DNA of 64,000 nt from Gavia stellata (taxonomy: Eukaryota > Chordata > Aves > Gaviiformes > Gaviidae), in the NCBI RefSeq assembly GCF_030936135.1, contig NC_082611.1:13407001-13471000 (forward strand), written 5' to 3'. Numbering within the stretch: position 1 is the first letter of the stretch; every line of letters begins with the position of its first letter. Below the pieces are notes generated by a model that had not been told where the DNA came from, ran no database searches, and worked only from the letters and a program-made list of their open reading frames with translations. Position numbers and translations under genes: made by a program. Below, piece after piece: positions 1-13,600 of the stretch.

Positions 1-266
1 TGCTGGCAATGGCCACTGCCAGTTCTATCTGTACCAGTTTCTCATGAAACCTTTTCAGATCCCGTCTAAATCCACTCATCAAAAACAAAAGGGAAACCCC
101 CAAATTGATCAAGAAATTCCTAGCCTCTTCCCCCAAACCTTTCTGCCTCCCCCTGCTCTGTGTTTGGAGGTATTTTCTATTCTTCAAGCCAGCTCCCAAA
201 TCCCAAAGGTGTTTCTGGGAGCCGGAGAAGAAGGGCTATCTGGTCTGATAGCGCCTCCAGTAAAGT
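1..266. other. unassigned non-coding sequence
   Basis: No coding exon, RNA gene or repeat is recognised here. The only open frame (44-280, plus) is short, is rich in Pro, Ser and Gln, and runs into the adjacent CR1 tail, so it is read as a chance frame. Confidence 0.5.
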
Positions 267-315
267 CACAGAATCATTAAGGTTGGAAAAGACCTTTAAG
301 ATCATCAGGTCCATG
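267..315 (-). mobile_element. CR1 LINE 3' tail fragment (minus strand)
   Basis: Read on the minus strand, this short piece has the CR1 3' terminal block in order: a gatgatctt motif, an aggtcttttccaacctta motif, then gattctgtg. It is nearly identical to the 3' end of the larger CR1 at 23.13-23.19 kb, so both probably belong to the same CR1 subfamily. Only about 50 bases remain. This is a severe 5' truncation, which is usual for CR1 because reverse transcription starts from the 3' end. No coding sequence is retained. Confidence 0.88.
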
Positions 316-1364
316 GGAAGTCTCTGATTTCAGTGTAGTTTGGATCAGGCCATAGTGCCCAGTCACTTTAAATTTGCAAAGTTTGTTTGCTTATGTATTT
401 TGAACCAAATACTCGCTTTGCTGGAAGGAGATTGAGCTTTGAAAAATAAGATGGGGTAGTCCATAGAAAAATGCTTACTGAAGCGTGGCACTGGTGACAG
501 GTTCAGAATTTGTTTTCCAAGTTTTAATTTCATAGACCTGGGGTTGAAACTGCTCAAATTACTAAAACCTTAAAGAAGAATTGTAGCCCTTCAGCAGGGA
601 CATGTTAGTCTGATCATTTCCTTTTCAACAGCAGCCCCCTTTGATATGTTTGCCATTGCAGAGTTAAGTCTTTGCATTTGGTATCCGCTTGTGAATTAGT
701 GGCCATGGATACTATTTTTCTGTCATACAGCTGAACACTAGAAACTTGTCAAGCTCTTAATCTCTTTGCACCAAAAATAGTTTTGATCATTGCAGGATAC
801 AATTCCCACTAAATGTGCCTGATAATATATTAATACCTTTTTTGTATGTCAATCCTAGCTAGAATTTCCTTGAGCAAAGTGATTGGGACACCATTTTTCT
901 GTGCAATTTTCATGGTTTATAGGAGAAAGTTAGGAAAGGCACAATTTCTATAGATCAGATTAAATGCTTAAAATATCTATTTAAGAACTTTCAAGATTTT
1001 AAACTGGAAGCCTGGTGATTTGCATTTTCAGAGTGTAGTACAGGCATTACTGGAGTCATTGCAGGAAGCCTTGTCGAAGGGCAGTGTTAGATCTTTTATT
1101 TACAGAGTGCAATTGGGTCACTTACATCCTGTAAATATTATAGACCAAACATCCACTGTCTTGATTTATAGAGTAATATCAGGAATTATGCACAACTCAG
1201 TCTGTGCTAGTCCTCTATCTGCTGCGAAACCAAGGCCACAATATTTTCCAGGCCAGTTTCAAAGGAATATAAAGAAAATCCATGAGATGTGATTTTCCTG
1301 AAATAAGACCCAGGCGGGGGTTAATGACAACCCTTAGGTTGCTGCCTGAGGACATAACTAAAAC

Positions 1365-1392
1365 GTGTGCAGCCACTTGTGTGCAGCCACTT
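1365..1392. repeat. perfect 14-base tandem duplication
   Basis: The unit gtgtgcagccactt occurs twice head to tail with no mismatch, and the second copy is followed by gg, not a third unit. The identity of the copies suggests a recent replication-slippage duplication. It may be polymorphic between individuals. Confidence 0.9.
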
Positions 1393-3339
1393 GGCAGCTG
1401 TAAGCCTTATTGAGGGTTATTCCTTCCAATAATAAAAGCCAGTTTGTGTCACCAGAGTAATAAACAATACCCCCCTTAGTAAGCAAAGAGATTAACAATA
1501 CATGACATTAAACATAAGAGCTGCAAAAAGGAACAGAGTGTTCAGTAACTCCTCTGAGCTTCATTTTATCTCAAAACATACATTTTGTTGCCAATAGAAC
1601 TCTATATAAGAATTAATTAGGGAACTTCACAAGCAGTCAAAACTCTTGTATGCCATTATAAATTTATCATTGCTGAAAGGATCTATTTCTGCTGTCAGAC
1701 ATCATGCTTATCTGGCAGACTGCACAAAGAATATGGAATAAATAAACTTCTTCCTATATAAAGAATCCTGGAAAAACATTTGGAAAACTTGTTTTTAAAA
1801 ACAAGCCAAACATTGTGTTTATTTTCTGTAAGGCATTTCTGAAGAAACAACCCATTTAGTATTCAGCCATTCAAATATTCAGACAATGGCAGCAGATCCC
1901 TTGAATTCCCCGCTCAGAGGGAACTTGCACAATGTCATGTTGAATACTGCAGTGCATGTGCCTGTCCATAGACGTTCCCGACCTAAGAGAGGTAGGAGGT
2001 GGGCTGGGAGTAAACCATCACCATCTAAGTGTTTAGACAAAGTCCTCTTGGACTGCAGGACCAATTTACCATTCCGTTAATTTTAATTTGGATTATATTA
2101 ACCATAAACAATGACTCTGTTCTGTAGTTTTCTAAGCTTATCTCACTCATTCCAGCATCACAGATGAGCTGTATAATTATACATCTAATACTATCAAGAT
2201 AATTGGGAAAGCCAGTGCTTTATATTTCCTGGTTATTACATATAGTTAAACATTCTGTGCTTCTACCTATTTCAGAAACTCAGCAACTCCACAACTATCA
2301 GAATAAGTGATACAGAGAAGGGGATTACGTATGCTTTCCTGTAGTGGCTGGCATTCAAGGGCTGGCCGCTATAAAATCTGAATGCCTCAGAAGTGCAGTA
2401 AGTGCTTTGTTAGTGAAGTGACTTCACTTGCTACCAAGGAAAATTCTTTTTCCCATTCTCTGTGCACTGTTAGGTACCTTGTGTAGCTCAAACACCATCA
2501 CAGAGAACAAGGCAATTAAATTATTGGAGACTGCATAGCACTACTGACACAAGCTCCTGTGTGAGCTTGTACTTGCTGTCCCCCAGAAGAGCACTGCCTC
2601 CTCTAAAATGCTGAGCAGTACAGCATGAAGGGAAGGTGCTGTATTATATGTTTCCTGCTGCAAAATATTTACATAGTCACACCCTTATATAAATGAGTTG
2701 ATTGTTCAAATCAAAGCAGCAGCTGAGTGGTTTGAAGGTAGCAAAGGTTCCTGTGCTCTGTGGAGCAATGCTCCTTGGCAGCCAGCGCTCTGCAAGCTGC
2801 GATGACCCCGCTGGCTCCTCCGTTGGCCATACTAACTGACGTGCCTAGTGCCCTGATGATGTTCCCCAGGAAATTCTAAGGTGTCAGAAGCCCCTGTTTC
2901 TGCCTGGCTTTGTGCTGCCCCCATAAAAGCTGTCAGATGACAAATGAGAGTTGATGGATGGTCCAGAGATCAGGATAGGTGGTGGCAGATGGGGCATTTG
3001 CGCTGTCTGGGCTTCGGTGCTCTGAGGACAGCGTGGCTCATCCTGTTTTCAGTGGGCTAAACCGAGGATAATCTCTTGCAGGGAGAGGAGAGATGGGAAG
3101 GGACAACACTGAGGCACGTGTATGTGAGGTGCGGGATCATGGACCCCAGAGGTGTTGGGCAGTGGTGAAAGTGGGAGCAGGAAAGAGCGATGAAAGAACT
3201 GTTGAAGAGCTCCAGGTTAACTGTCCTGGTTATACTTAACATCCTTAACTGGTGGGGCTAGGGCCTTATGTGGTGCTGCAGGAAGGGCTGGATGTGTGCG
3301 GCTGGGCTGTGGAATGAGAGCATGGGTAGAGGCAGGGCT

Positions 3340-3383
3340 GGGAGCCGTGAGCAGTGGGAGCTGTGAGCAGCGGGAGCACGAGC
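3340..3383. repeat. 16-base imperfect minisatellite, about 2.7 copies
   Basis: Units at 3340-3355 and 3356-3371 differ at 2 of 16 positions, and a partial third unit starts gggagcacgagc. The array lies in a local GC-rich, CpG-containing patch (about 3296-3440) inside AT-rich flanks. It explains the low-complexity, oppositely oriented open frames predicted over this stretch. Confidence 0.75.
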
Positions 3384-4589
3384 TGGCTGCCCGGAGGAGC
3401 TGGCGTGGGCCGGAGCCCTGGGGAGTCTCGGCAGGCATTGTTTCCAGCACCAGCAAGGAAAGGGCTGTACCGGATACTTACACTTACGTTTACTGTTTAA
3501 CTGAGAACAGAAGCACCCACACACTGCTGAGAAAGCGACGTTTTAATTTTTTCTTTGGCTTTTAAAGTGGACTCCATGTTATCCTGTTGTCTCAGCAAAT
3601 TAAGCTTTGGGAAGCCTCAAATGGAGAAGCACTTAATGCATTCTGAGACTTTCCTAACTCTTGTATCATTGTGCAACCAGATATTGTGTCTATGTCACAG
3701 GATTTTACTGACAAGTCAGGCTTGCCAGAAAATCACTGTTTCCTTTTGGTGCACAACTTTCATGTACACATACTGTACTACCATTGTGATCTTCGTCCTG
3801 CTTTGTCTGCTGTTGTTATCCATGCCACGTATCACCTTAAATGGATGATATTAGACAAAATTTCTCAGGAGCAAGATTTTATTTTTTAGGTAGCAAGTCT
3901 GCCTGATTTAATGTTATCATTTCTAACTGTATGTGATATATTGAACTGTATGAAGCTATTGCCATATAAATACCTGTGAGTCCCCAAGATGTGCTTATTT
4001 GTGTCTTCAGCTTGCTTCCTGGTGATCAGGCACTTTCTCACATTCTTCTCGTTGTCGTACTCTCATGTTTCATTTTCTCATGATTCCATGGTTGAAGGGT
4101 TGGTTGGGTTTTTTTGATGCCATGAAGATGAAGTTCTTTCTGTGATAAAAGCCTTAGAAGCATTACCAAAGTGTGACTTCGCTGAAGATAATACCTGTCA
4201 TATCACTCTTACTTGTTTGAAATAGTCTCCATTTATCGTAGTGAGTCCTTAATGTGGGTGTGGATGGTTATGAACCAAATCCCTTAGAAGAATGTCCTAC
4301 AGCCTCTTCCCCAATAGCTCCGTGGTGCTCATATTCCCATGGACACTACTACCAAGACACAGCATATAGCCGTGCTTAGAAGACATCAAATCTCAATACT
4401 TGTGAGTATGTGTGTACTACTCAGGGTTACCCCTAAAAAAATCAGGTTAGAAATTCAGTTTGGATAGTAAGACTGCCTTTCTCACGATGATGATATCGAA
4501 ACAGTGGAGTATATTACTGTGAAAGAGATTACAGATCTTTCACTAGAGGAAAGACCAGACAAATTTCTGTTGGGAATGGTTAGGTAGAG

Positions 4590-4662
4590 TTGATTTGGAT
4601 TTGGGAAAGGCCTAGGCATTTTTGGAGGTCCCATTCATCCTGTGATTCTGTATTCTGTGCTT
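4590..4662 (+). mobile_element. possible degraded CR1 3' tail (plus strand)
   Basis: The end of this stretch reads ggaggtcccattcatcctg followed by gattctgtattctgtg. This resembles the CR1 terminal aggtcccttccaaccc and attctgtg repeat block with substitutions. Upstream similarity is weak, so the 5' boundary is a guess. It would be an older insertion than the 22.4 kb element. Chance similarity cannot be ruled out by eye. Confidence 0.45.
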
Positions 4663-7600
4663 CATCATTTCACAGGCAGTCTATCAAAACCTATAAATCC
4701 TAATGTAGGCTGTTAAAATAAAAATCTGACAGTTTACTGTGAATTGCATGCCAAGCAGAAGGTCTCCAGAGGGGGAAAAGACTCTGAAAACCTTGTACTG
4801 AAAGATGGATTTACATCTGAGCACGCTAACATAATATGAAAGCCTGAAAACATCTGCCATCGAGTAAGATCCAGGAGATCTGTGTGAAATTTTAACTACA
4901 ACCTGTTCTGAACATGTAGGAGCACACTGAAAACATGTGGGGATGCTGAAGAAACTTGAAGCAAAGGGGCAATGAGCAGTGGGAAAAACACTTCCAAACT
5001 CTGATTTTTTAAATTTTTTAAAAAATATCTAAGAGTTGAAATATTGAACGCCTTTGTAAACTCCATAATATTTATCGTATGGGTTAATTGAATTATTCAG
5101 GTTCTTGAACTTAAAAACCTTTGGGTTTGAATTTTGATCATGTTATGGGTAAAAGCTTATGCTGGCATGAAATGACATTTAGGGGAAGAAGAGAGTGAAG
5201 GAAATTACATTTTGGTGTTATATTTCAAACATGGTAGCATGAAATGTTTTGACAATTCCTAGCTTTTATTAGTTAAGGAATTCTGTTCTTATGAAAAACT
5301 TAATAATAGGCCATGACCAGCTTTGTAGAGAACACACAGAGGCTGTAAAAGTTACAGGAATACTGTTAATGGGTCAAATTAGAAAATGAATACTTTGTAG
5401 GGAACAGGAATAGTATGCATACCCTGTTGCCTGTTCATGAATAGAGATAACAACTCAGTGTCTCTAGAACAGATAAACTCACTGAGGCTGGACTGAATTT
5501 AAGTGCGGAGGATGCAGGTTTTTGCAGGCTATAGAGAGGAAATAGATGAAATACATGGTGGGCAAATCCAAAGCAATGCAAATTGGAAGAAAGAGTTTTA
5601 AAATGCTTGTACATATGGAAGTGTTCAAAATTGTTGCAAACCCTAAGAAAAAGGTGTCATATTGTTGTGGGCTACTTTTATTATGTTTGCTGAATAAGCT
5701 GTAGAAGTTAAAAAAAAAAATTAAAAAACTGTGAAATGGGGGAGCAGGCTGTATTAAGGAGACAAAGTTGCTAAAAGGAGGAAGTAAATGAACAATGTTA
5801 TGTGCTTATTTCTCTAACTCATCTGTGATGGCAAAAAACATTTAAATGAAAAAGAAAACATTATTTAATTGAATATTTGCATATTTACAAAATGTGTTAA
5901 TCTTCTACTTGATCTTTTTGTCTCAGATTCCCTTTGTTTTAAATACATATTTTTCTATTGTTTATTCTCATTTTTTTTTCCTCCTAGTTGGAACATTTGT
6001 TTTAAAAAGTCTTCTTTTGCTGTGAGCAGGACCAGATGTCATGTCTAATGTATTGGATCAGACTGAGGTTTGACCAACATCGTACTGGATGGTCCCTAAT
6101 GATGGCCAAAAGCGATTGCCATGAGTATCAAAAGACAAAGCTTTTGTAGTGTGATCCTAGCTTCTTGTTTTTAATACAGATATTGTGTTGACCGATTGAG
6201 ATTTTCGGGGAAACGATGCTGGGTGGAGCTTTTAAGATGTAGTTATACACCTAAGAAATCTGTTTAATCACTCTTAGAACAATTTCTACTTTGGCTCTCC
6301 ACATTTTCCTGTGGAAATGGGTTCCATGTATCTGTTTTGAAATGTTCCTGGGGTCAGAGTAGGAAAAATATTCAGTAACATTTGTCTTATGTTAAACCGT
6401 AGTATATTTGTGTATTTGACATCAACAGGAACCCTAGTCTGTAGAGTCTGCACAAGCTGCATGTTCCAGTTTCGCAGCCTGTGTGTGCTGAGGGAGCTGC
6501 CCCTCCATGCAAAGCCGGTGGCAGACCCAAATTTGGTCCTGCTCACTTGTCCCAAACAATCAATTTATCTATGCGGTCGCACTGATGCTCCAGCTAAACT
6601 TGCTGCATTAATTATATCTGCCCTGAGCTTACAAGCTCTTAGAGCTATTTTGCACATAAATTTTGCAAGCTTGCAAGTCAGCCAGGGTTTTTTTATTTTT
6701 CCAAGGTACCTAACTTGCAATTAAATTAAACTGCCAGATCCTCGTCATTATCAAAACTCTCCTTCAATTTGTGGATTTAGGATAAAGAAATGAATGATAT
6801 TTCTAGGTTATTGAATAAGTACTAGCTAGTGGTTATACTTTAAGACACTTCTTGTGTTGGACAGTTTCTACCTATCCCTCTCAAATGGGACTTCATTCAA
6901 GAATATTCTTGCCGAGGAGTGTGAGAAAGATGTTTTCTCCAACGCACCTCCAATGTATTCCTTTACAAGCTAAAAGCATGGACTGAGATGCATTATACAT
7001 GTTTAAACCCACTATTTGGTCTAATGTGCCCTGTCTTGGTCTTGTGAATAGCTAATTATGGAGTATTTGGGGCTATGACAGAGCTGTAAGATTAAAAAAA
7101 GTCTACTAATCACAAACCACAAATTATGTTTTGGAATACAATGGTCCATGTAGTGGTGTCTTACTGTGCTTTGGGAATGCATAAGGTCTCTGTTTACTTC
7201 CTCAGGACAAGGTAAAACGTGAAATCTGAACATAGATTTTGTGGAGAGATGACACAGACATGCGTATGCTCGAGTCTATGTTAGTGAGTGCTTCCCTGGA
7301 AGTTGAATATGATTCTGTGAGCCTCTAGATGCTTCTTCCCATGTTTCCTTAAACCTCAATCTGTTTGTGGCTATCTTTCAAAACTTAGAAATAACTGTGC
7401 CTGAATTTTTGTGTTAGTAACCAGCTGAAGGCATCAGTCCAGGCAGCAATCTTTAACTAGAAGTTTAATTATGTATCTTTTTGCTAGGTATTACTGATGT
7501 AGTAGGAAGCATAGCTTTTATCCACCAAGCATTGATTAGAGTCAATAATTAAGTTGTGGTCCACCAATATAAAAAAAACTAACAAATGTCTATTTGGTAT

Positions 7601-10600
7601 GGGTTTTTGTTGAAAGCTTTCATTGCCGGTTTAATCTCTAGCTGGTTTCTGTTTAATGTCTTCTACTGGTTCAGCTGGTATCGGAGCAGAATATAAGACA
7701 TGTTATGTTGCTTTTTACTTAAACTTGTAAATATTTGAATGTTTTGCTGTTTTAATCCTATCTGTCATAGAGGCTTTGTTTTAAAAAAAAATCTTCTTCA
7801 ATCAAGGCACAGCAGACTTCCTGATTGTTCAGAACATGAGTTCTTAGCAAAATAAATGGTATAGATCTTTAAACTCAATTGAAGGGAGTTGCTTTTAATA
7901 GAAACCTCCTATCTCAAGTCTTCTGTAAAGCAGTCTTGGAAGACAAAATCTGGAAAATGAGGCAGGCTGGAACAGTGTCAGAAAACACCTACCCAGCGAC
8001 CTATAACTTGAATACCATTGATGTCGTCTATAAAACACCTAGCTAAAATGGGAGCCCCAGCCAAGCCCTCACACGTACAGTACCTCTCTTTGTGCGTCCC
8101 AGTGTACAGAGTGAGATCTTCCTTCATATAGGGTAAGGATTTATCTCTTTTTAGGAAGGTGATATTGTGAGTAGGCACTTTCCTTTCAGACAACATTGCT
8201 TTCAGAAAGGCCAACCTTTGCAAACTAGGTCATGGAGGTATGTTGCAGGGGGTCTCTGCAAAGGCAAACCTGAGCAATGGCTCCTTTTATCTCTGCTGGT
8301 TTCTCTCCCTCCCTCTCTCACCCCTCACTCCCAATATAGATCAGATTCCTTAAAGCAGCTGCTTGACTTCCAAAAATGCTCAACCCTCCTGTCTCCTACT
8401 GAGAGAGGGAAACGGTTACTATGGATTCGCCGCACAAGAACAGATGTATGTCAATATGCTGGGTACTAACCACACTGCTGTCCATGTGCTTCAGTTTTTT
8501 TAAAGTCCAGAATACGATTGGCCCATGGATAGCTCAGGTAGGGCTGCCCTGGTTCCGAATTCCTCACACTTCTCTTCTGCCTGCTAGTATAAAGGGCATC
8601 AGTGAAAAATAACAGGAGAGGTCTGAGTCCTCCTTATACTTTTAGGCATCAAAATCTCTTCCTCTCTTAGCGTTTCACCAGGTGTCATACTGATTAATGG
8701 CCCCGAGATAGGGTAATGCATTCAGACAATGCAAAAGCTACGTTTGGGGCTGATTCTACACTCGGCACATAAAGAAATTGCCAATGGATATATGTGAATT
8801 AAGAAAAGAGGGGCTGGGAGGCTAAGGCAATATGCAGCAAGAGGGAAGGGTCTTTCAGTGATTATGCTATTTACCCATTAATGTATTACAGGGAAGCAAG
8901 TGCACGTCGTAAGTTGGAGTTGACAGAAACTAATTCTCAAACTTGGGGGAAATTTGAGTGTAGATCTGAGTGGTGTAGCTTGAACCCTCTGCTATAAGCA
9001 ATGTTAGCCAGTGAATCATTAAAAACATTTTGACATTCTGCCCATGCAATCCTATTCACTTCAGCTCATTTCTAACACTTGATTCTGTGCTCTGGTATAT
9101 TAAACCTGAAGAGAATGGTGGGGGAGTGGGAATAGTTTCTGGATCATTTCCTCCATCACTAACTTCTATAAGGGCTCTAAATAGAAATGTAGCACACATT
9201 GCAGAAGCGCACAAAATGTCAGTCCTATGGTGCTGTCATTCATGAGAAACTCAGTGATATTATGGTAGTCATGTTTCTAAAATCATACTCATTTTGGCAT
9301 TTCTCTATTTTTTCATGTTTGCAGAAAACTGAGAATCAACCTGCCCAACTTGAGTGAGACCTTCTATTAAATGTAGAAATAAGCTCTCTCTTTCTGATTT
9401 GAGTCTCAGATCTTGAAAGGTTTTAAAATGTACTTTTTTATAATGTGTTCATTCTGTGTAGTATATATACCCTGTGTGTGTGCTAACTTCACAAGTTCTT
9501 ACAGGATAGAGAGCCTAGAACTCAAAGTTTCATCTATATTTTTAATCTACAAAAGTAAATCTTTTGCACATCTGAGATGTCTGGTAAATAGGTCTCTTAT
9601 TTTATTCTCCGTTATTTCTTTTGATTGGAGTGTCATTGCTGTGTTTTCTAAAGCATCACAATTCATTTCTTTGATATATGAAAATATGTAAAAAACTTGT
9701 CCGTCTGCAAGGACATTTATTTTGTAGGTGTCCTTATAAATCAACCCAAGTACTCTAAACACAATGCCAGGTTAATTTATAAGTGCCCTCAGTAGGGATG
9801 CAAAAGGATTAGAATAAATCATTGAATTGCCTAAGACTGGAGGTCAGGCAGAGAGTAGGTTATTGGAGTGATATCTCTAAGGGAAGAATTAACAGAACTA
9901 TTTCAAAATAATATAAAAATACTGTAGTTAGTGTATGGGTCAGGTGCGCTCCATGCGGTGTCACCTGCTCAAGAAGCACAATGAAGACAATTCCTCAACA
10001 ATCAGCATGTTCACAGGTTTGGCACTGGGTCACTCGTATTGGCAAAGACTGTGGCAGCTGACTTGCAGGCTAACCACAGGGGAGGTGTGCTTCTCGTTCA
10101 CATTGCGGCTGCAAAGGCAAATGGAAATATTGTTCTTGCCTGTTGCTGGCAGCTACTAAAAAGCCTATCCCAAGATGCCATAAAAGATTGTACTGTCAAA
10201 TTTCCAATGAAGAAACAGAGTTTAAATGCAATATTTCACTGCACCATCTCTAAGCCCAGGGCTCACAGGCCCAGGAGGACCAGCTCTCTGGTCTACATGG
10301 GTGGCATGATCAGTGCAGTGTATGCCCCATGCAGGGTGTCTGTGCAGTCTCCCTGTGTGATTCTGGTCCTATGCCACCTGTAATATATTCTCACCCTATG
10401 CTTGAGAGGTACAGGTTAGACTTGGCTAAATTCCTCCTTCTACCTAAGTGATATGACCACTGGAAGACTGTGGCACAGCAAGAGTTTGAATCCAAATCTC
10501 TGAAGTTTTAAACTAATTTTAATTAGATACCATTTAACTGACTAGGAATCACTTTTAACTTTTTATATAGCATCACTTTCATGTGTGTTTTTTTTCTTTT

Positions 10601-13600
10601 CATTATTGCTCTGACATGAACAGGATGTGCTAGTCTCAAAGCAACATCTGAGGCTATTGAAACACAAAGGATAATGTTTGAAAAATATTAAATGAGAAAA
10701 GGTTCAAAAGATTTAGCTGCAGTGAAAGACCATCTCATCTTCCTACATGATTCTTGGCCTCTGAGGCTTACCTACAGGTGGGAGTAGGCATGATCAAAAG
10801 TAGCCCTTTCTTTGATTGTCAGGACTTATTTCTGTGTCTACTAAAACCCTTTCCACATTAATGCCCTGGCACTATTTTGACCGTCCACTTTTCTGTGGCT
10901 TGGACAAGACAGCTGTAACAATTTCACTGAAATGTTCAAGTGGAGAATAAAATCAGTCTTGGAAAGAAATGTTAGTTTCTTTCTCCTTCTGGGATTGTGC
11001 ATATATACAATAAAAGGGAGTTCAGTGTTCCTTACTGGCTACTGAGGAGATTATCCTTCCAGAAGGCTCAGTTCATCGAAGCACTTAAGCATGTATTTAA
11101 CTTTAAGCACAGAATGAAGTGAGAGCCAGTTGTCAGCTCCATGCTTCTCATCTCCCCCAGCTCAAATTATCTTCCTTGCTGCTCTGATCATATCTTCCAC
11201 ATACATATTCTCAGTCCTCTACGGCTTCCTATCTTGTCACCTGTTTCACAGACCTTGCTCTCACCTTAAAAATGCCACCCAGTGCTTCCCTTCTGCAGGA
11301 TTTTTGCCTTGCACACAGGCAGGCTTTTATTCCCACTTCATACTGGCAAATTCCCTTCACCTGCAGCACTTTCCTCCACCCCTTTCCCTTGTCTGACCTC
11401 AGTGTTCCTCCTCTTCTTCCCTTGTCTGGAGCAGTCCCTGTCCCCCAACCCACCAAGGACCTCTTTGGTGGTCCATTGCCACTTTTGCTAGCACTTTCCC
11501 AAATAATTGTCTGCCCTTGTTTCTGGTACTCATCTCATTGTCCTTTCTCATAATTTATTTTGCATGTATGGTACAGTTTAAAATCTCCAAAACAGCTGGT
11601 TTCACAAAGAATTTAATTCTTAAATATTCTTTGGGACTTGTGAGCTACTTGTCCTGTCTAAGAGGCAGTGGAGGCTTCAGAGTTTTGCATGCAAATTCGG
11701 CTGCAAATGTCAAGTAAGGATCTGAACTTCAGCTGATTCAGGACGGTTCATGCCCAGCTATTGCATGAAGGACAAGTGTATGGTGTTTCAGAAAAGGAGA
11801 CCCCACTGGAGAGATACCTCGTTCAGATAAAAACAATTTCTCTCGTATGCATTTTACTTGCATGTTAGTGCCTGTGGATGCTTTATATTAGAGTTGATTG
11901 AAAAGACTGATTACTTCAGTCTGTTAATGAAAGAAGATATTTGCAGATTGCAGGGATAATAAAAGATATTAAACCTTCAATACATCAAACATTTCAAAAC
12001 TGCAAAATATTTCACCCTTTCAGTCTTTTTTGGTCTTCACCTTTGTAGTACTTCTGATTTTAACATAGTAAAAAATAATGAAAGCTCCAGTGAATGGCCA
12101 TTTTTTACAGGTTTGATGGTAGAGGACAGAATTTGGTCCCTCATGAAGTTGTACTGCTATTCATCAGCAGTAATGTAGTAAATAAGTTCACTCTTTTATG
12201 ATTACGAAAGACTGCACTTTCTTACAAAGCACTGCAATTTCACTACAGTGAAACACTTTTTTTTCCCAACAAAGTTAATTTCAAATCATCTTTATTTAAC
12301 TGACTAGTCTTGTCTTTGCTTGTTGCATCATTTGTTTTCCAGTAAGTGCTGCTGGGATTTACTGTGACCTGTTAACTACTACTTCCACCAATTACCTATT
12401 CAAATTGTATTATTAACTTCAGATTGTAACATGACTGAAATGACAGGAGTTAAAAATAGGTCTTTTTCTCTAGGGCTGTAGACCTGAAAACCATAAAATA
12501 CCTTGAACACTTGCTAAAAGCCTGGATTAAAATTAATTCTGAAATTCATAAATAAAGCAGTTGTAGCAATTAACTTCATCTCTCTTAAGAGACACTAACT
12601 ATACATGTAGATCTCTGAAGGTTCTTTGAAAGTATTGCCCACAGCCATTTCCAGGCGCAAGGTCTCAGCAGAGTCCTGTCCTACTTAAAGAGAGAGGTCC
12701 AGGCTTAGTGAGGCAGGATGATTTCCAGCTTATGCTCATAGGAGTCTACATTTGATTTTGCTGGAAATATGCCACGGGAACAAGAGCCAAAAGCAGTTGT
12801 GGCATGTAATCATTAGTAAAGACTTTTATAACCCTTTTCATAAGTCAGCTCTGACTGCATTTCCAAATGTGTCACTGCCACAAGCAACTTATTTTGTTTG
12901 TGAGAAAGTTTGTTACTGGCTTTGAATTCTACTTGGACAGTCTTAGCTGAGGTTCAGCCTCATAAATTTGAGAATGCTTCATTTACCAAGTGACCAGTTT
13001 TCCTTAAATATTTTTCAAACACAGACTTAGAGAATTAGGAAGGCTGGGAGAGGGAAAAGAGTTGTTGTTTCTGCTTAAAACATGAGTGAGAGATTTTTAA
13101 TGATTGTTAGTCTGTAGCTCCTGTAGGGTATCTCTGTATTGCAGCAATGCGCTATAAATTAGCGAGGTTGGATAATTGAAGCCATGGTTGTGTGGAGTTC
13201 AATGTGGGTGACAAAAGCTGCTTAAGAGGCAAAATTGGTATTAAGTATTGGTACTTGGTATTAAGTTGCTGAGCTCTCTGTGCTGCTTTAGCCTGTAATA
13301 GGTACTAGAGATGGCTATTTTAAAATCAGCTCATGTTTGTCTACAATCCATTGTGGCACTGTTGCAGTTCCAAGGAAATACGGAAAGCTACTGGTCATAT
13401 TCTTCACTCTGGAGAATCAGAGTGAACAAATAAACCCTGAAAGAGCTGCAAAACTCAATATTATAGCTGAAGAAGTAGCTAAATGGTTTTGTTGCGTAGG
13501 GAAAAAAAAAAAAAATATCACCGTGGTGCTTGCTATTGTATCTATTACTCTCACACTAAAAAGGCTGAGATATTTCAGTAGTAGGATATGGCCAAACACC

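Larger units (their letters stand above)
316..4625. other. unique non-coding sequence
   Basis: AT-rich sequence with stops in all frames and no recognised exon. It holds a 14-base tandem duplication (1365-1392) and a small GC- and CpG-richer patch with a 16-base minisatellite (about 3296-3440), both listed separately. Overlapping open frames around 3217-3565 on both strands follow from the locally high GC content and are not taken as genes. Confidence 0.5.
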
